Assembly: GCA_035299425.1 (NCBI GenBank)
Contig: DATGWP010000227.1
Location: 1-64,000 of the forward strand
DNA from: Bog-950 sp035299425
Lineage (GTDB): Bacteria; Bacteroidota; Bacteroidia; Chitinophagales; LD1
DNA length: 64,000 nt
Direction: 5' to 3'
Within the stretch, counting starts at the first letter, position 1. Each line of letters begins with the position of its first letter. The translations under genes and the position numbers were made by a program. This document shows positions 61,101-64,000 of this stretch, piece after piece. The notes beneath the pieces were generated by a model that was not told the origin of the DNA, made no database searches, and was given only the letters and a program-made list of their open reading frames with translations.

Positions 61101-61400
61101 ACTTACTACCGAACTACCTGCGCCGCCGCCGGTACAGCCGGTAGCTGTATTATTATTGTTATCGGTTACGGTTACACAATAGGTGCCGGGGTAGTTTTGT
61201 ATAGTTTGTGTGGTGGTGCCGTTTGACCAGGCAAATGAATAAGGGGCGGTTCCGCCAGATACGTTAGCGGTGATATAGCCCATGCTATCCCAATTACAGA
61301 AAGGGGTACCGGAAAAATTGAGGGTAATGCCCTGGGCGCGTGTATCGAATCCATATAGAAATAAAATAATTACAACTGCGAGGTTAAATAGTGTTTTCAT
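58110..61400 (-). CDS. SprB-repeat surface protein with type A T9SS domain
   Basis: The 1096-residue protein has a signal peptide (ending YGFDTRAQ) and eight SprB-type repeats (for example GTAPYSFAWSNGTTTQTI, GVSPFTYQWSTVPPQTTD, GTPPYSYAWSNGTSASS, GSTGPYTYKWSTTPAQTT). An SdrD-B-like domain (SGRVINDMDKDCALTTGD) and a DUF7619-like region (YDPNDKKVSPKG) follow. The C-terminus is a type A T9SS sorting domain (VRLYPNPTSGLLNVEF, MDIENLLGQKVIA, GGMYLLNLHNGERK). SprB repeats are found in gliding adhesins of Bacteroidota. It precedes the giant PKD gene in the direction of transcription. Confidence 0.93.
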   Translation of the reverse strand: MKTLFNLAVVIILFLYGFDTRAQGITLNFSGTPFCNWDSMGYITANVSGGTAPYSFAWSNGTTTQTIQNYPGTYCVTVTDNNNNTATGCTGGGAGSSVVSGVVRTTPEICGAGNGAAWIDSLTGTPPFNIIWNHTIGGDTLHNLSAGNYHLQVRDASGCVLMYYTNWWGGDTIPFTIMDSATYAFNITSHPHHCPQLGSAAVHITGGGVSPFTYQWSTVPPQTTDSVGNLLGGTYRVTINDATNCAVTRVVNIANDLPINATSTSTAELCNLNNGTATIIPQSGVPPYTYLWNTVPQQTTITATGLSVGSYQGTVLDANNCMRALSVYVGYTSPIQPNLVKTNEKCNNDSGTITLTPLLGTPPYSYAWSNGTSASSVTQLSQGYYSVTVSDTSGCTVAASAYIDNVPSYTVNITRTNTSCTSPTGSATATVTGSTGPYTYKWSTTPAQTTQTATGLAVGMYTCTVTDANGCTGAYHTSIQYQNIVSVTLYSSPALCNTATGNVSSYIAGGTAPYTFNWSNGFATQQITGVVAGGYYVTVTDANGCSTVKGACVNKYSNMSLNVAPTNASCIFTNDGSATVVAFNAAQPVTYQWSNGQNGPTATGLSAGFQYRAYATDANGCQASSYPVSIGYQSLSCAAQVSGRVINDMDKDCALTTGDVGIPNINVQAIPGYYDFTDANGAYSFILPPGNYALNHTLPYHTFQNCPVGPIVLMGLTAGQNSVDNDFFDTVRAANDLWTEATFLTVPRPGFNHTVYVHYGNRGNITMNPVIEFEYDSDETFVSTSINSANYTLDPANHKIIFSNFANGLLPGAGSLFQIVFNTDATVALGTDITNCAHITPVQNDVNFVNNDYCTSTPVVGSYDPNDKKVSPKGLTAQGFITREDSFLHYTIRFQNTGTFYAQNVLIIDTLDSDVNPGSVERIIASHNVRPDFLQNKHLGFYFDNIYLPDSTSDEPNSHGFVSFYVKQRPNLANGTQIQNRAAIYFDYNAPIITNEVLNTIEVPNQIEEVAAPVVRLYPNPTSGLLNVEFESTREGKMNMDIENLLGQKVIATTINVTTGFNRIQLSVTDLPGGMYLLNLHNGERKFAVKRFLVGK

Positions 61401-61527
61401 AGTTAATGTGGTTTGATACTTAGAGCAGGCATCAGGATATTTAGTTGCATACGGCCTATCAAATATTATTATGCATTAGCATGCAACCCTATTTATTTAA
61501 TTACCATCAGCAGCATTTATTAAAAAC

Positions 61528-61562
61528 AAAAATGCCACCCAGTAAACTGAATGGCATTTTTT
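61528..61562 (-). terminator. Rho-independent terminator of frr
   Basis: AAAAATGCCA and TGGCATTTTT form the stem, with a nested CAGT-aa-ACTG. The minus-strand side continues with GTTTTTAA. It lies about 23 bp after the frr stop. Confidence 0.8.
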
Positions 61563-61584
61563 ATGAATTAGAAACAATAGCTGC

Positions 61585-62151
61585 TTATACAGTCATTATC
61601 TCTTTCTCTTTTACCTCTAAGTGTTTCTCTACTTTGGTAGAAAAATCGTTGGTAATGTTCTGAATATCGGTTTCTGCACTCTTGGCAGCATCTTCAGGCA
61701 GGCCATCCTTTAAGAACTTCTTTACTTTCTCGTTCGCATCTTTGCGGATAGTGCGCAAAGAGATACGGCACTTTTCGGCTTCGTTCTTGGTATTTTTTAC
61801 CAGGTCTTTGCGGCGCTCTTCGGTCATGGCAGGCACGTTCAGTCGGATAATTTTACCGTCGTTCTGTGGTGTAATACCAATGTTAGCTTTCAGAATTGCT
61901 TTTTCTATTTCGGCCAATACAGAAGCATCCCATGGCTGAATAGTGATAGAGCGTGCATCGGGTGTGGATATGTTACCTACCTGGTATAGCGGGGTCATAG
62001 CGCCGTAGGCGTTTACTTCTATGCCATCCAGCATACCTGCACTGGCGCGGCCTGTGCGTATTTTAGATAATTCAAATTCGAAATGCTCCAACGCCTTACC
62101 CATTTGGTTGCGGGTATCGGCTAATAAATTTTTTACGTCCTGGTCGGTCAT
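61585..62151 (-). CDS. frr: Ribosome recycling factor
   Basis: The 188-residue protein has the RRF signature: FELSKIRTGRASAGMLDGI, VNAYGAMTPLYQVGNIS, RLNVPAMTEERRKDLVK, and AEKCRISLRTIRKDANEKVK. It splits post-termination ribosomes together with EF-G. The ATG start and normal length (about 185) are as expected. It is 35 bp downstream of pyrH, the usual arrangement in bacteria. Confidence 0.98.
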   Translation of the reverse strand: MTDQDVKNLLADTRNQMGKALEHFEFELSKIRTGRASAGMLDGIEVNAYGAMTPLYQVGNISTPDARSITIQPWDASVLAEIEKAILKANIGITPQNDGKIIRLNVPAMTEERRKDLVKNTKNEAEKCRISLRTIRKDANEKVKKFLKDGLPEDAAKSAETDIQNITNDFSTKVEKHLEVKEKEIMTV

Positions 62152-62186
62152 AATAATTGGTGTTAAGTGTTTATGTTATTGTCGGT

Positions 62187-62909
62187 TTATTTCTTTGTGT
62201 TGTTATCGGTTACAATTGTACCTATTTTTTTGCCATCCAGCACCTTCTTCAGGTTACCCTTTTTGTTTACATCAAATACAATGATAGGCAGGTGGTTTTC
62301 CTGGCAAAGGGTAAAGGCCGTTAAGTCCATTACGCTTAGCTTTTTCTTTAAGGCTTCGCCGTAAGTTATTTTGTCGTATTTCTTAGCCTTAGGATTCTTC
62401 TCAGGGTCCGAGTCGTAGATGCCGTCTACACGGGTACCTTTAAGTATTACGTTGCATTCAATTTCGGTAGCGCGAAGGGCAGCAGCTGTATCGGTAGTAA
62501 AGTAAGGGTTACCTGTGCCGGCACCAAAAATAACCACGCGGCCCTTCTCTAAATGGCGCACAGCGCGGCGTTTAATAAATGGCTCAGCTACTTCTTTCAT
62601 TTCGATAGCCGATAGCAAACGGGTGTTTACACCTATTTTCTCCAGCCCGCTTTGCAGCGCCATGCTATTGATAACGGTAGCCAGCATTCCCATGTAGTCG
62701 CCCTGCACACGGTCTATGCCATTGGCAGTAGCCTGTATGCCGCGGAAGATGTTGCCGCCACCTATTACAATGGCAACCTGCACACCGGCATCGACAGCCT
62801 GTTTTATTTCGGCAGCGTATTGCATTACCATATCGGCATCAATACCAAACTGCTTATTGCCCATTAAAGATTCACCGCTTAATTTGAGAAGGATTCGCTT
62901 GTAGTTCAT
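62187..62909 (-). CDS. pyrH: Uridylate kinase (UMP kinase)
   Basis: The 240-residue enzyme has the amino-acid kinase fold: YKRILLKLSGESLMG, VAIVIGGGNIFRGI, DYMGMLATVINSMALQ, RAVRHLEKGRVVIFGAGTGN and the TRVDGIYDSDPEKNPKA loop. It phosphorylates UMP to UDP with ATP and is hexameric in bacteria. The start is ATG and length is normal. It is co-transcribed with frr. Confidence 0.98.
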   Translation of the reverse strand: MNYKRILLKLSGESLMGNKQFGIDADMVMQYAAEIKQAVDAGVQVAIVIGGGNIFRGIQATANGIDRVQGDYMGMLATVINSMALQSGLEKIGVNTRLLSAIEMKEVAEPFIKRRAVRHLEKGRVVIFGAGTGNPYFTTDTAAALRATEIECNVILKGTRVDGIYDSDPEKNPKAKKYDKITYGEALKKKLSVMDLTAFTLCQENHLPIIVFDVNKKGNLKKVLDGKKIGTIVTDNNTKK

Positions 62910-62998
62910 AGCGAGCGTGAAAATAACAAACAGACCTTAATTGCATAAAGATGATTTGCAAATAGCTAGTTGGCATTGGCCGATGCTGTTATATTATT

Positions 62999-63031
62999 AA
63001 CCCCTAAAGGGTTTAAAACCCTTTAGGGGTT
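62999..63031. repeat. Perfect palindrome AACCCCTAAAGGGTTT / AAACCCTTTAGGGGTT
   Basis: The 16-bp arms flank a single A. Neither strand has a T run after the stem, so a terminator role is unclear. It belongs to the class of C/G-run palindromes common between Bacteroidota genes. Confidence 0.6.
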
Positions 63032-63058
63032 GGCAAAAAGGGTTATATACCCAAAAAC

Positions 63059-63091
63059 AGAAGCTCCACTTTTTGAAAAAGTAGAGCTTCT
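63059..63091 (-). terminator. Terminator of the DoxX-family gene
   Basis: AGAAGCTCCACTTTTT-g-AAAAAGTAGAGCTTCT is a 16-bp stem with one G-T pair. On the minus strand it is followed by GTTTTTG. It is a near-copy of 52144-52176 with one compensatory base-pair change. Confidence 0.75.
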
Positions 63092-63112
63092 AAAATTACC
63101 ACACAGACAGAA

Positions 63113-63493
63113 CTACACCCCGCAGGATGGTGCATAAAACAACCTGCCGTAAGCTACAAACAGCGCGAAGGCCATAATGCCCAGGTTGATTGGCAAACCC
63201 GGCCACTCGGCCCTCTTAACGTGAAACAAAGCTGCAATGAGCATGTTTAATGCCAGGCCTAATGCAGCTATACCTGTAAGCACTGGCGCTATACCCGTAA
63301 GCCAGGGCAACACCAATCCAAAGGCAATCAGCAATTGCGAAATGCCAATAAACCGAAGTAATGCCAGAGGTATATCCCTTACATAGGGCATTTTCGGGGC
63401 CAGTTCGTCTACTGATTTAAATGTTTTCATAAAGCCACTCATTAAAAACATGGCGGCCAATAATCCCTGCACAATCCAAAGCGCTGTATTCAT
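63113..63493 (-). CDS. DoxX-family membrane protein
   Basis: The 126-residue protein has four TM segments (about 5-20, 43-62, 68-87, 96-118), with the early MFLMSGFMKTFKSVDEL and the ISQLLIAFGLVLPWLTG phrases typical of DoxX/DoxD-like proteins. Members are inner-membrane proteins linked to quinone or thiol redox reactions. It is divergent from an HxlR regulator with clustered operator-like sites between them, so it is probably that regulator's target. Confidence 0.85.
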   Translation of the reverse strand: MNTALWIVQGLLAAMFLMSGFMKTFKSVDELAPKMPYVRDIPLALLRFIGISQLLIAFGLVLPWLTGIAPVLTGIAALGLALNMLIAALFHVKRAEWPGLPINLGIMAFALFVAYGRLFYAPSCGV

Positions 63494-63515
63494 ATATTTT
63501 ATTTTTTTGTTGGCA

Positions 63516-63523
63516 CAAAACTA
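63516..63523 (-). promoter_or_regulatory. Candidate -7 box of the DoxX gene
   Basis: TAGTTTTG on the minus strand is an exact TAnnTTTG match, 22 bp before the ATG. A -33 TTG is not seen. Confidence 0.5.
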
Positions 63524-63551
63524 TCTACCTTTGCTATACTTTAGTAACTAC

Positions 63552-63583
63552 TATACTTAAGTATACCGATATACATTTGTATA
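63552..63583. promoter_or_regulatory. Paired HxlR-type operators
   Basis: A perfect 14-bp palindrome TATACTTAAGTATA (63552-63565) is followed by TATAC-attt-GTATA (63570-63583); a further half-site CTATACT lies upstream near 63534. The second site overlaps TACATTTG (63572-63579), an exact -7 box of the hxlR-type gene. Position between the divergent regulator and DoxX genes supports autoregulation. Confidence 0.6.
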
Positions 63584-63597
63584 GCAACAATGAAAAC

Positions 63598-63960
63598 ATG
63601 GCAACAAAGACAGCAAACACGCATAACCAATCGGCCTGCAAAAGCCACGCATTGCCGGTAAAAGACACTTTGGACGTAATAAGCGGCAAGTGGAAACTGC
63701 CTATACTGGGCTCGCTTATGTTTGAGAAAAAGCGGTTTAAAGAACTGGAACGTGAGATAACCAGCATAACGCCGCGCATGCTCAGCAAAGAACTGCGCGA
63801 GCTGGAAATGAACCAGCTAATCAGCCGCACCGTGTATGCTACTATACCTGCCACGGTAGAGTATGAGATAACACCTTATGGCTTAACCTTAAGAAAGGTG
63901 CTGGAGGCTATGGCTGAGTGGGGCACGCAGCACAGGAAGAGGATAATAGGGAAGAAATAA
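63598..63960 (+). CDS. HxlR-family transcriptional regulator
   Basis: The ATG start (MATKTANTHNQ) gives 120 residues; a TTG seven codons earlier overlaps the operator. The core is an HxlR winged helix: VKDTLDVISGKWKLPILGSL, FKELEREITSITPRMLSKEL, and the wing VEYEITPYGLTLRKVLEAMA. A single Cys (Cys14) lies before the domain, similar to the redox-sensing Cys of HypR/YodB-type members. Target is probably the divergent DoxX-family gene. The frame ends 40 bp before the window end. Confidence 0.92.
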   Translation: MATKTANTHNQSACKSHALPVKDTLDVISGKWKLPILGSLMFEKKRFKELEREITSITPRMLSKELRELEMNQLISRTVYATIPATVEYEITPYGLTLRKVLEAMAEWGTQHRKRIIGKK

Positions 63961-64000
63961 TAAAAGGTTAATCAGATCCAGCACCAAATAAAAAAACACA

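Noticed and set aside
62999..63031. Terminator of pyrH-side or DoxX-side transcripts
   Set aside because: The stem is strong, but neither strand has a T run, and better terminators exist nearby; kept only as a palindrome.

Overview
The window is a chromosomal segment of a Bacteroidota bacterium, most likely a gliding or surface-active member of the Chitinophagia/Sphingobacteriia type. The evidence is four secreted proteins with type A type-IX-secretion (T9SS) C-terminal sorting domains, one with a gliding-motility-type (type B) C-terminal domain, SprB and PKD repeats, promoters of the Bacteroidota form TTG-N20-TAnnTTTG, and many short dispersed palindromes between genes. No phage, IS element, rRNA operon or CRISPR array is visible. 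One tRNA, tRNA-Leu(CAG), is present.

Layout. 1-5361: end of pcm, an OmpA-like secreted protein, smpB, a FlK-like thioesterase, an NRAMP metal transporter fused to a universal stress domain, an SGNH hydrolase, and the DtxR/MntR regulator, with a candidate MntR operator on the transporter promoter. 5642-12558: dnaX with an A9 slippery run at the gamma/tau boundary, a large two-lobed M16 protease, and a T9SS cargo protein. 12647-15501: an accessory-looking cassette (AraC regulator, SDR without catalytic Tyr/Lys, small membrane protein, CPYC flavoprotein). 15689-24217: sigma factor with a ZAS-motif partner, the E2 subunit of a 2-oxoacid dehydrogenase, secreted proteins, two small membrane proteins and a three-copy 81-82 bp tandem repeat. 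24325-29747: a giant T9SS-exported peptidoglycan hydrolase and an AT-rich orphan. 29812-33296: phospholipid genes (CPBP protease, cdsA, psd) with small proteins, including a 50-residue membrane protein. 33384-37966: an EmrAB-TolC-type efflux operon divergent from marR, with a shared palindromic operator carrying both -33 boxes. 37969-49827: DinB-like protein, guaB, hydrolase, type B cargo, YfbK-like vWA protein, an inactive/active M16 pair, an orphan, and 3-hydroxyacyl-CoA dehydrogenase. 49828-52224: tRNA-Leu, a radical SAM/SPASM protein and a dense field of dispersed repeats. 52225-61400: two giant adhesin-like T9SS cargo proteins (PKD-rich and SprB-rich). 61585-63960: frr, pyrH, DoxX protein and a divergent HxlR regulator with clustered TATAC/GTATA sites.

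Functional links are mostly local: metal sensing with metal uptake, drug sensing with tripartite efflux, phospholipid head-group synthesis, UMP kinase with ribosome recycling, and a set of exported surface proteins that share one secretion route. Where the longest reading frame begins with TTG or GTG and a nearby in-frame ATG gives a better N-terminus, the ATG was chosen. All family names rest on recognised motifs read by eye; no database search was run.
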